This document shows, piece after piece, positions 1-7,098 of a stretch of 64,000 nt of DNA; within the stretch, counting starts at the first letter, position 1, and each line of letters starts with the position of its first letter. The notes under the pieces are model-generated. The model did not search any database. It saw only the letters and a program-made list of their open reading frames with translations, and was not told where the DNA came from. Both the position numbers and the translations under genes were made by a program. The stretch lies in assembly GCF_038095975.1 (NCBI RefSeq), contig NZ_CP146003.1:992001-1056000 (forward strand). Direction: 5' to 3'. The DNA is from Mesomycoplasma ovipneumoniae (GTDB lineage Bacteria; Bacillota_I; Bacilli_A; Mycoplasmatales; Metamycoplasmataceae).

Positions 1-343
1 AACTGTAATTGATGAAGACAGAATTTTTGTTATACATGTTGATTTTGAAAGTTTCGATGATACAAACGCTCTCTATGAATATCACAAACGATACGCAGAT
101 GTTCATGTAGTACTTGACGAAAAAGAACAATATTTCTTTGATTTTTCAGAGAAATTAGTCAATAAAGTAACTGATTATTCTGAAGAAAATGATGTAGCTC
201 TTTATAAAAAAGATTCGACCCGAAATTTAATTAGACCGTTAAAAGGCGAATTTTTAATTTTTCTACCTGGCGATGCTCATCTGCCAAAATATACCGGACA
301 AATTGGCGTAGTTAGAAAAATAATTTTTAAAGTTGAATATTAG
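1..343 (+). CDS. YhcH/YjgK/YiaL (DUF386) family protein, 3' part
   Basis: Only the last ~113 codons lie in the window; the start is off the left edge. The reading frame opens at base 2. Two family hallmarks are visible: an EYHKRYADVHVVLDEKEQ segment, matching the E-x-H-(x)n-D-x-x-x-x region of the family, and a C-terminal GEFLIFLPGDAHLPKY stretch followed by VRKIIFKVEY. Members are cupin-like proteins associated with sialic acid or N-acetylmannosamine catabolism, some acting as sugar anomerases; that role is inferred from the family only. The conserved H and D residues look intact. The gene ends with TAG about 140 bp before rpsT and no terminator hairpin is obvious between them. Confidence 0.75.
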   Translation, partial: TVIDEDRIFVIHVDFESFDDTNALYEYHKRYADVHVVLDEKEQYFFDFSEKLVNKVTDYSEENDVALYKKDSTRNLIRPLKGEFLIFLPGDAHLPKYTGQIGVVRKIIFKVEY

Positions 344-487
344 TCTTATTAAGTTTAAATTTTTTTATTAAGTCTAGAAATTAAAAATTCATTTTTTAAA
401 TATAAATAACATATTTTTATGGTATAATTTTTGGTACCGTTTTTTAAAGGGCTGAAATAAACTATTATATATAAATATAGGAAAAAA

Positions 488-760
488 ATGGCAAATATAA
501 AATCCAAAATTAAATCAATCACCAAAATGCAAAAAGCAAGAGCAAGAAATAATGCAATTAAATCTCGTGTAAAAACAGCAATCAAAAAGGCTAAACTAGC
601 TGTTACAGCTCACGCAGAAAATCAAGATGAATTAGTTGCAAAAGCTCATAAAGAAATTGCAAAGGCAAAATCAAAAGGTGTTTTCCACAAAGGAAAAGCA
701 TCACGAAAAATTTCTAGACTTCATTTGTTTGTTAATAAACATCAAAAAACAACAGTTTAA
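488..760 (+). CDS. rpsT: 30S ribosomal protein S20
   Basis: This 90-residue, Lys/Arg-rich protein binds 16S rRNA early in 30S assembly. It opens MANIKSKIKSITKMQKARAR, with alternating basic and Ala-rich helices throughout, and the length is normal for bS20. The ATG follows an A-rich leader with a weak AGGAAAA ribosome site. The likely promoter is the TATAAT-like sequence around 422-430. It is a single-gene unit convergent with rplA, and the two share the hairpin terminator at 811-846. Confidence 0.97.
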   Translation: MANIKSKIKSITKMQKARARNNAIKSRVKTAIKKAKLAVTAHAENQDELVAKAHKEIAKAKSKGVFHKGKASRKISRLHLFVNKHQKTTV

Positions 761-810
761 TCTCTTTCCTGTTTTAATAATAAATTTTTGAAAATTTTTC
801 GAAGCTCAAA

Positions 811-846
811 AATAAAAAAACCCCTTAAATAAAGGGTTTTTTTATT
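811..846. terminator. Bidirectional terminator between rpsT and rplA
   Basis: An A-run, a CCCTT/AAGGG stem with a short TAAAT loop, and a T-run form a symmetric hairpin that works in both directions. It sits between the convergent 3' ends of rpsT and rplA. Confidence 0.85.
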
Positions 847-863
847 TTATAGGTTAATTTTAA

Positions 864-1559
864 TTACAAATTGTCGAAGCGAATTTTAATAGAAGGACCC
901 ATTGAAGCTGAAACAGTTAAATTTTTAAAATAATTTCCTTTAACTGAATTTGGTTTCAATTTACGGATTAATTGTAAAAGGGTTTTAGCATTTTGAACTA
1001 AATGATCGACTTCCATGTTGGTTTTTCCAATTAATGAGTGAATAATTCCATATTTATCAGCACGATAATTTGCTTTACCTTTTTTAATTTCAGCCACAGC
1101 TTTTTCTGGTGTTGGGGTAACTGTACCTGTTTTTGGGTTAGGCATAAGTCCTTTTGGTCCTAATTTTTTCCCGTATCTTCCTAAAACTGGCATTAATTTA
1201 GGCTCAACAACAATAACATCAAAGTCAAAATTATCAATTTTTAAATTTTGCTCAAGTTCGGCTGTTGAATAAATTAAATCAGCGCCTGCTTCCTTAGCTT
1301 TAGTTGCTACCTCTGAAGAGTCAGTCGCAACAAGCACACGTACAGATTTCCCGGTTCCATAAGGTAAAACAACTGAACCTCTTAATTGTTGGTCAGCTTT
1401 TCGAGTGTCCAAATTAAGTCGAATAGCTAAATCAACAGAGCCAGAAAACTTAGTATATGATGTTTTTTTAACCAATTCCATCGCTTCTTCAAGTGAATAA
1501 TAATGATTTTTATCAACTAATTCACGAGACTGAGCTAATTTACGTGAAATTTTTTTCAT
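864..1559 (-). CDS. rplA: 50S ribosomal protein L1
   Basis: L1 forms the mobile stalk at the ribosomal E site and binds 23S rRNA. The 231-residue length is typical. The family signature region is present: VEPKLMPVLGRYGKKLGPKG followed by LMPNPKTGTVT. The C-terminal KPNSVKGNYFKN segment is also canonical. The ATG overlaps the TAA of rplK by one base (TAATG), so the two are translationally coupled and transcribed from the rplK promoter. In many bacteria L1 represses its own operon by binding the mRNA leader; no specific mimic was resolved here. Confidence 0.98.
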   Translation of the reverse strand: MKKISRKLAQSRELVDKNHYYSLEEAMELVKKTSYTKFSGSVDLAIRLNLDTRKADQQLRGSVVLPYGTGKSVRVLVATDSSEVATKAKEAGADLIYSTAELEQNLKIDNFDFDVIVVEPKLMPVLGRYGKKLGPKGLMPNPKTGTVTPTPEKAVAEIKKGKANYRADKYGIIHSLIGKTNMEVDHLVQNAKTLLQLIRKLKPNSVKGNYFKNLTVSASMGPSIKIRFDNL

Positions 1560-2002
1560 TATTTAACTCCTTGTAAAAATTCTTCGATGCCTTCAACTTC
1601 AACACCCATTTGTTTGGCGGTTCCATAAACTGTAAGAATTGCTTTTTCAATATTATCAGTATTTAAATCTGGTAATTTATATTCTGCAATTTCTTTAAGT
1701 TGTGCAAGGGTAATTTTAGCTACTTTTTCAGCTTTAGATTTTTTAGATCCAGATTCGATTTTTGCAGCTTGTTTAATTTTGTAAGAAGTTGGGCTTGTAT
1801 ATAACTGAAATTCAAAGCTTTTATCTTTAAAAACAGTAATTTTTACAGGAACTGGTTCGCTTCCACGATTTTTTGTTTCATCGTTAAATTTTCTTGTAAA
1901 TTCAGGCATTACAATACCAAGACCTGCAAGAGCTGGTCCGGGTTTTGCTTGGCCGGCATTGAATTGCAATTTTGCAACTCTAACTACATTTTTTTTTACC
2001 AT
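1559..2002 (-). CDS. rplK: 50S ribosomal protein L11
   Basis: L11 builds the GTPase-associated centre with 23S rRNA helices 43/44. The Pro-rich N-terminal motif QFNAGQAKPGPALAGLGIVM is diagnostic. Two ATGs compete. The one at 2011 sits directly against the AAAAGG ribosome site with no spacing, while the ATG at 2002 (MVKKN) has normal 9-nt spacing, so 2002 is preferred, giving 147 aa. The gene starts the rplK-rplA operon. secE and nusG, the usual upstream neighbours, are not found here. Confidence 0.95.
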   Translation of the reverse strand: MVKKNVVRVAKLQFNAGQAKPGPALAGLGIVMPEFTRKFNDETKNRGSEPVPVKITVFKDKSFEFQLYTSPTSYKIKQAAKIESGSKKSKAEKVAKITLAQLKEIAEYKLPDLNTDNIEKAILTVYGTAKQMGVEVEGIEEFLQGVK

Positions 2003-2074
2003 TTCGAGCATCCTTTTATTTTTTAGTTCTCTTAGTGGTTAACGGTTTTAAACCTTCCACAAAAATTATTTAAA

Positions 2075-2080
2075 ATTATA
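2075..2080 (-). promoter_or_regulatory. -10 box of the rplK-rplA operon
   Basis: On the minus strand the sequence reads GTGGTATAATTTT, a perfect TATAAT, about 73 bp before the preferred rplK start. The roughly 65-nt leader is long for this genome and could carry L1-mediated autoregulation; that is inference. Confidence 0.65.
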
Positions 2081-2137
2081 CCACAAAAAAATAAAATTAT
2101 CCTACAAAAAATTATTTAACAGATAATTTTTTGGACT

Positions 2138-2160
2138 AAAAAAACCACAACGTGTGGCTT
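2138..2160 (-). terminator. Intrinsic terminator of the small gene at 2174-2302
   Basis: On the minus strand a CCACA/TGTGG stem is followed directly by seven T residues. It lies 14 bp after the stop of the 42-codon reading frame, which helps support that frame as a real gene. Confidence 0.7.
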
Positions 2161-2173
2161 TTATTTCTTTAAA

Positions 2174-2302
2174 TTAGTGTTCTGTGACAAAAAGATGTAA
2201 TATTTTTATAAATAAAACAACAATTTCGTCAACTTTGACCACTGAAGACCATCAATTTAAAATTTTAATTTTAACTCAATTTAAGATGTTCCTCGATCTC
2301 AT
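2174..2302 (-). CDS. Small uncharacterised protein, 42 aa
   Basis: I do not recognise this protein. It starts ATG-AGA-TCG, contains three Trp residues (two of them TGA) and ends LHLFVTEH. It is basic at the N-terminus, with a moderately hydrophobic second half (IVVLFIKILHLFV) that could be a short amphipathic or membrane helix. Its gene architecture is better than its length suggests: a GGTAAAAT -10 box at 2335-2340, a strong ACGGAGG ribosome site nine bases before the ATG, and a T-tailed hairpin just after the stop. It stands alone between rnpB and rplK. Its place next to rplK recalls secE, but the sequence lacks SecE hallmarks. Confidence 0.55.
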
Positions 2303-2334
2303 TGTTTCTAACCTCCGTAAATTTTTACCATTCT

Positions 2335-2340
2335 ATTTTA
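2335..2340 (-). promoter_or_regulatory. -10 box of the 42-aa gene
   Basis: The minus strand reads TATGGTAAAATAGAATGG, an extended -10 type sequence. A start near 2328 would give a ~25-nt leader containing the ACGGAGG ribosome site. Confidence 0.55.
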
Positions 2341-2490
2341 CCATAAAACGGTTAAAAATCCAAAAATCAGTAAAATTTGCATATTTTTAAAAATGGTGAT
2401 GTTGTGTAATAGCAAATTTATTTTATGATAAAAAAGATTTTAGAAGTCTAAACAAAATAAACAAAAAATTAAAAAAATCTGCATTGAAAT

Positions 2491-2519
2491 AAAAAAACAG
2501 CGAAAATTCGCTGTTTTTT
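2491..2519 (-). terminator. Terminator of rnpB
   Basis: AAAAAACAGCG, a short AAATT loop and CGCTGTTTTTT form a perfect stem with flanking A and T runs at the 3' end of the RNase P RNA. It can act on both strands, but only rnpB has a 3' end here. Confidence 0.85.
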
Positions 2520-2521
2520 GC

Positions 2522-2866
2522 ACTAATAAGCCGCGTTCTGTATTAGTCAACCATTTATCTAGGTCTTTTAGACCTTCCAATTTAAGTTCGTTTCCCAAAT
2601 TGGATTCCCCTACCAAAATTTAGGTTTCTAGCTCATGGAGTTTACCGCGTTTCACTTTATTTGTTAGTAGGATTTTTTAGGAGTGAACAATGATTATGAA
2701 AAATTTAGATTAACAAATAAACTCGTCTCTGTGGCACTTGTCGTCTAGGCTTGGATTTTTTAGATCCAACATGAACACTACTACCATCACAGGCAGTGCT
2801 AGCGCGGACTTTCCTCAAGTATTTTTAAATTAAAAACTTAAAAATACCAGCGGTTGACTTGTGCAA
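2522..2866 (-). ncRNA. rnpB: RNase P RNA
   Basis: This is the catalytic RNA that removes 5' leaders from pre-tRNAs, partnered by RnpA (60925-61263). On the minus strand the diagnostic P4 5' segment GAGGAAAGTCCGCGCTAG appears at ~2802-2819, followed by the CACTGCCTGTGATGG region. Near the 3' end the sequence ACAGAACGCGGCTTAT supplies the 3' half of the P4 core. The ~345-nt size suits the small type B-like RNA of mycoplasmas. Ends are estimated from the promoter and the terminator and may be off by several bases. Confidence 0.95.
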
Positions 2867-2872
2867 AATTAA

Positions 2873-2878
2873 ATTATA
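2873..2878 (-). promoter_or_regulatory. -10 box of rnpB
   Basis: The minus strand reads ATGGTATAATTTAATTTTGC with a perfect TATAAT, about 7-10 bases upstream of the inferred RNase P RNA 5' end. Confidence 0.75.
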
Positions 2879-2914
2879 CCATACTTTAAAAATACTTGGT
2901 ATAAAAATTCAAAA

Positions 2915-3181
2915 TTATTTACGTATATTTAAAGCTTCGATTGTCTCTTTGTAAGTTTCAAAACTTTTTTGTTTTAAATAAGAAAGTAATTTTTTACGTT
3001 TATTAACCTTTGCAATAAAACCTCGCATTGAGTGTTTGTCCTTTTTATTTTTTTCAAAATGGACTTTTAATTTTTCAATGTCCTCAGTTAATATTGCAAT
3101 TTGAACGGCTGTATCGCCGGTGTTTTTAGCGTTTTTTCCAAACTTTAAAATTAATTCTTGTTTTTTCGCTTTTGAAATCAT
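2915..3181 (-). CDS. rpsO: 30S ribosomal protein S15
   Basis: S15 binds the 16S rRNA central domain and bridges to the 50S subunit. The 88-residue protein starts [17 protein letters not shown] and contains the family segment [21 protein letters not shown] longer frame exists upstream to 3253, but only the ATG at 3181 has a ribosome site (AAAGGAATTAAAATG) and the expected N-terminus. It lies just upstream of rnpB on the same strand; rnpB has its own promoter. Confidence 0.97.
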   Translation of the reverse strand: MISKAKKQELILKFGKNAKNTGDTAVQIAILTEDIEKLKVHFEKNKKDKHSMRGFIAKVNKRKKLLSYLKQKSFETYKETIEALNIRK

Positions 3182-3282
3182 TTTAATTCCTTTAAAAAAA
3201 TAAATAAATACAAATTTAAACCTAGCAATAATTCGCGAAACTATTAAAACCAAGCATAAATTTAACTAATAAATCAGGCAAA

Positions 3283-4095
3283 TTATTCATCTAAATCGAT
3301 ATCACCGCATCCGCAATGAGTATCGTCATCTAATATGCCAGAATTTAGTGAATTTGTTGGGCATGCATCAGAAAATTTTACCATTTTATAAAATTGTTCA
3401 GGATCTAATGATGCACCACCAACAAGTATACCATCAATAAGTTCTGAATTTAAAAAATCTGCATAATTTTGTGAGTTAACAGAACCTCCGTAAATAACTC
3501 TAACATTTTTGCCAAATTCTTCTTTAATTAAGGACGAAATTTCATTTGCAATTGAAGCAGATGCTGTTTTGCCAGTTCCAATTGCTCAAATTGGTTCATA
3601 AGCTATTATCGCTTTTTCGAAATTTAGCACGTGTTTTACGGCATTTATTTGTGAAATTATAACTTTTTTAGTTAATTTATTTTCATATTGGTCTAATGTT
3701 TCCCCGACACAAAACACGGGGGTTATGTCGTATTTTTGTGCTTGTGAAATTTTTTGAGCTAAAACTTCATCAGTTTCATTAAAAAACATTCTTCGCTCAG
3801 AATGACCAATTATTATGTAACTAACGTCTAAATCCTTTAACATTTTAGCGCTAATTTCGCCTGTGTAAGCTCCAGATTCGAACTGGCTAACATTTTGAGC
3901 AGCTATTTTTAATGTTTTAACCTGAGATTTAGAAATTTCATTTAATAAAGTAAAAGGAGGGGCAATCGCAAACTCCATTGTTTTAGCAACTTTTTCTGGA
4001 TTTTTGTTAAAAAGCGCATCAAATTCAAAAAGGAAATCATAAAATTCCTTTCTGATTTGGTTCATTTTTCAATTCCCGATAACAATTTTTTTCAT
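3283..4095 (-). CDS. tpiA: Triosephosphate isomerase with a Cys-containing acidic C-terminal tail
   Basis: The enzyme interconverts glyceraldehyde-3-phosphate and dihydroxyacetone phosphate in glycolysis. Catalytic elements are all visible: NWKMN (Lys), IIGHSERR (His) and AYEPIWAIGTGK (Glu plus flexible loop 6). Two TGA-Trp codons interrupt the frame under the standard code. The true start at 4095 gives [12 protein letters not shown]. At 270 residues it is ~20 longer than usual: after the normal end (EQFYKMVKF) it continues with a tail that includes DACPTN and ends [15 protein letters not shown]. The TATAAT at ~4110 lies only ~13 bases before the ATG and there is no ribosome site, so the mRNA is probably near-leaderless. 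Confidence 0.96.
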
Positions 4096-4174
4096 GATAT
4101 AAGTAAAAATTATAACATAAATTAGTCAAAATAATAGTGTTATTTTTTAAGTATGTAATTTAAATAAAAAAATT

Positions 4175-4201
4175 TTGGCACTTATTTGCCACGAGTGACA
4201 A
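4175..4201 (+). promoter_or_regulatory. CIRCE operator (HrcA site) of clpB
   Basis: TTGGCACTT, nine spacer bases and GAGTGACAA match the CIRCE consensus (TTAGCACTC-N9-GAGTGCTAA) with a few substitutions. It lies immediately upstream of the clpB -10 box, the usual place for HrcA repression. hrcA itself is at 48000-49007. Confidence 0.9.
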
Positions 4202-4209
4202 AAATATGT

Positions 4210-4237
4210 TATAATTATTTTTACATTAATGTAAAAA
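4210..4237 (+). promoter_or_regulatory. clpB -10 box and start-site palindrome
   Basis: TATAAT at 4210-4215 is followed at 4218-4237 by a perfect 20-bp palindrome, each half TTTTTACATT or its complement. The predicted transcription start (~4222) falls inside it. It could be a second operator or a 5' mRNA hairpin; this is inference. Confidence 0.6.
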
Positions 4238-4259
4238 AGTAAAAATAAGGAAGAAAAAA

Positions 4260-6335
4260 ATGGAAATTAAACTTGAAAATCTTGAAAAATATGCAAGAAA
4301 TTTAACTAAATTAGCAAAAGAAAACAAAATCGAGCCTGTAATTGGGCGAGATTCTGAAATTAGAAGAATTATAAAAATTTTGTCAAGAAAGACAAAAAAT
4401 AATCCTGTTCTAGTTGGCGATCCCGGCGTTGGAAAAACAGCAATTGTTGAAGGAATGGCACTAAAAATAATTGCAGGGCAAGTTCCAGATAACTTAAAAA
4501 ATAAGCAAATTTTTGAACTTGACCTTACAAGTATTCTCGCTGGTGCCTCATATAAAGGTGAATTTGAGCGAAGAATTAAGGCAATTTTAACTGAAATTGA
4601 ACAAAGATCTGATGAACTTATTATTTTTATTGACGAAATCCACTTATTAATCGGAACAGGTTCCTCCGGATCTGATTCAATGGATTTTGCTAATATTTTA
4701 AAACCAATAATGGCTCGAGGTGGGATTAAATTAATTGGCGCAACAACAAATTCTGAATATCGACTTTATATCGAAAAAGATGGAGCGCTCGAGCGAAGAA
4801 TGCAAAAAGTTGAGGTTTCAGAGCCTTTGGTTGTTGATACCATCAATATTTTGCGCGGAATTAAGGAACGATTTGAAAATTTTCACCAGGTAAAAATTCT
4901 TGACTCAGCTTTAATTTTTGCTGCAAAAATGGCAAACAGATATATTTTTGACCGTTTTTTGCCCGATAAAGCCATTGACTTGGTTGACGAAGCGGCCGCT
5001 TCTTTAAAAGTGGAAATTAATTACCAACCAGAAAAACTAGAAAAGGCAAAGCGCGAATTAATCAATTTGAAAATGATGGAAATTAATTCGACAAATTCGA
5101 ACAATCAAGACCTCAAAAAACAAATAGCTGAGGTTGAAAATCAGGTTGACCAAATGCAAAAAGAATGAAACGACTCGCGAAATTTAGCTTCAAAAATTGC
5201 AAATTTGTCAACAAAAGTTGAAGAATTAAAACACAAGCAAAACACACTAATGGACCAGGGCGATTATCAAGGCGCTTCGCAAATAAAGTATGTAAAAATT
5301 CCTAAAATTATGGAAGAATTGGAAAAATTAAAGGAAAAACAGACTGAATTTTCAAACGTTCTTGATGAAAATCATATTGCAAAAGTTGTCTCAAATTGAA
5401 CCAAAATTCCAATTGGCAAACTTTTAGAGTCCGAAAGTCAAAAATATATTAATTTAGAGGAAAATCTCAAAAAAGTCATTAAAGGACAAAATCAAGCTTT
5501 AAAATCAGTTTCAGAAGCAATTTTAAGATTTAAGGCAAAAATTAATGACGAACAAAGACCAATTGCATCCTTTTTATTTGTAGGACCTACTGGTGTTGGA
5601 AAAACTGAAGTTGCCCGTGCACTTGCTCAAAATTTATTTGACAATAAAAATCAAATTATTAGACTTGATATGTCAGAATATATGGAAAAACATAGTATTT
5701 CTAAGCTAATTGGGGCTCCTCCAGGTTATATTGGCTTTGAACAAGGTGGGATTTTAACTAACAAAATTAGACAAAATCCATATTCAATTGTTCTGGTTGA
5801 TGAAATTGAAAAGGCTCATCCTGAAGTTATTAATATTTTTTTACAAATTCTTGATAACGGTGAGCTTCTTGATAGCAAATCTATAAAGGTAAATTTCCGC
5901 AACACAATTATTATTTTAACTTCAAATATTGGCGCTAACAAAATTCTTGAAGGCAAAAAAATTGGCGAATCTAACATCAAAAATGAACTATTAGTATATT
6001 TAAAACCTGAATTTATCAATAGAATTGACGAAATTATTGTCTTTAACCCTTTAAATCACGAGGTAATTTCTGAAATTATCCACTTAGAACTTGATACTTT
6101 CAAAAAAAGATTAATAGAAAATAATTTTGAGATAAATTTTAATGATTCTGTTATTGACTGAATTATTCAATCTGGTTATGATAAAAATTTTGGCGCTCGT
6201 CCTATCAAAAGATTTATCAAAAAAAATATAGAAAGTTTTATTGCTCAAAAAATAGTTACAAAGGAAATAACAGAAAATTCAAAATATAGATTGTTTTATA
6301 AACAAAATAATCTATATTTGGAAAAAGAAAAATAG
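4260..6335 (+). CDS. clpB: ATP-dependent chaperone ClpB, short form lacking the N-domain
   Basis: This Hsp100 disaggregase resolubilises aggregated proteins with DnaK/GrpE. Two AAA+ modules are present: Walker A GDPGVGKT near residue 53 with Walker B LIIFIDEIH near residue 120, then GPTGVGKT near residue 442 and IVLVDEIEKAHPEV. A Lys/Glu-rich coiled-coil middle domain lies around residues 280-380. At 691 residues it starts almost directly at the first AAA+ module, so the ~150-residue Clp N-terminal substrate domain is absent. No ClpP gene is seen in the window. Regulation is by the CIRCE element and promoter just upstream. TGA-Trp codons near 5166, 5397 and 6159 split it under the standard code. 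Its final 73 bases are duplicated at 7026-7098. Confidence 0.97.
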
Positions 6336-6337
6336 TT
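6265..6337 (+). repeat. 73-bp direct repeat, left copy (clpB 3' end and hairpin)
   Basis: This stretch covers the last clpB codons, its TAG and two further bases. It recurs at 7026-7098 in the same orientation with only a handful of mismatches and no indels (constant offset of 761). It contains an inverted repeat, AATATAGATT / AATCTATATT, which probably serves as the clpB transcript-end hairpin. Confidence 0.85.
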
Positions 6338-7025
6338 CCGAGTTTCCCTGTTTGATGAGATAATCTTAAAAAGTGTCCGGTTTTTGGGCACTTTTTTAGC
6401 TTTTTTGGCAAACTCAGAAAAAATAACTATCAAAGCAAAAACGCTAAATTTTAAATCTAACACTCACGAAACAAAAATCTACTTATAATAAAATAAAACA
6501 AACTAAAAAAGCTAAAATTTTGACTTAGAAGACAAAATATTAAATATTTAAACTACTTTTTTAGTTTAAAACACTGACAAAAATCATAAAAAAATACAAC
6601 TGCTATTTAAACTCAATGCAAATAGAAAACTCATTTTTATTTACATTGAGCCTAAAAAAATATATGAAGTTTTGAAAGAGCCATAATTAAAAGCCTTAAA
6701 TTTATAGATTTCTAAACGGTTAAATTTAAGGCATACCATCATATTTAAAAATATGACAAAAAATTCGCGTTTTGTGATTTTTTTAGACAAAAAACATAAC
6801 TATTTCCCCCTTAATTCAATATCAAAATTTATTAATTTATTCTTAGTGATGGTTATTATAACATAATTTTATTTTAGATCAAACATTTTTTTTTTTTTTT
6901 GCAAAAAGTTAATTTTAAAATAATAAAAACTAAGACTTTAGGTAAAAAAACACGGATTTATCGGTATTTTTGCGTATTTATATCCGCTAAAAAGTGAATT
7001 TTTGCCATCAAACTGGAAAACTCAA
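6338..7025. mobile_element. Decayed transposable element, copy 1 (non-coding)
   Basis: The ends form imperfect inverted repeats: CCGAGTTTCCCTGTTTGATG at the left and, read on the minus strand at the right, TTTGAGTTTTCCAGTTTGATG without its first base (16 of 20 matches). No open transposase frame remains. Just inside the left end is a hairpin AAGTGTCC...GGGCACTT with a T-run. A 12-bp stem occurs at 6693-6704/6721-6732 and a T14 tract near 6888. From ~6451 to the right end it is collinear with the right part of copy 2 (20155-21279). The 73-bp direct repeats flank it exactly. Confidence 0.75.
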
Positions 7026-7098
7026 AAATAACAAAAAATTCCAAATATAGATTGTTTTAAAAATAAAATAATCTATATTTGGAAAAAGAAAAATAGTT
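7026..7098 (+). repeat. 73-bp direct repeat, right copy
   Basis: This duplicates the clpB 3' end (6265-6337). Here the hairpin is a perfect 13-bp inverted repeat, CCAAATATAGATT paired with AATCTATATTTGG at 7040-7082. The repeat ends at the base just before the TAA of the convergent adhesin-like gene (7099-7101), so this gene kept the hairpin as its own terminator. Confidence 0.85.

Noticed and set aside
2184..2390. 68-codon plus-strand frame between rplK and rnpB
   Set aside because: It has no ribosome site and lies antisense to the better-supported 42-codon minus-strand gene.
6360..6400. Hairpin AAGTGTCC...GGGCACTT as the native clpB terminator
   Set aside because: A diverged form recurs inside the left ends of element copies 2 and 3, so it belongs to the element. 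The native clpB hairpin is the one in the 73-bp repeat.
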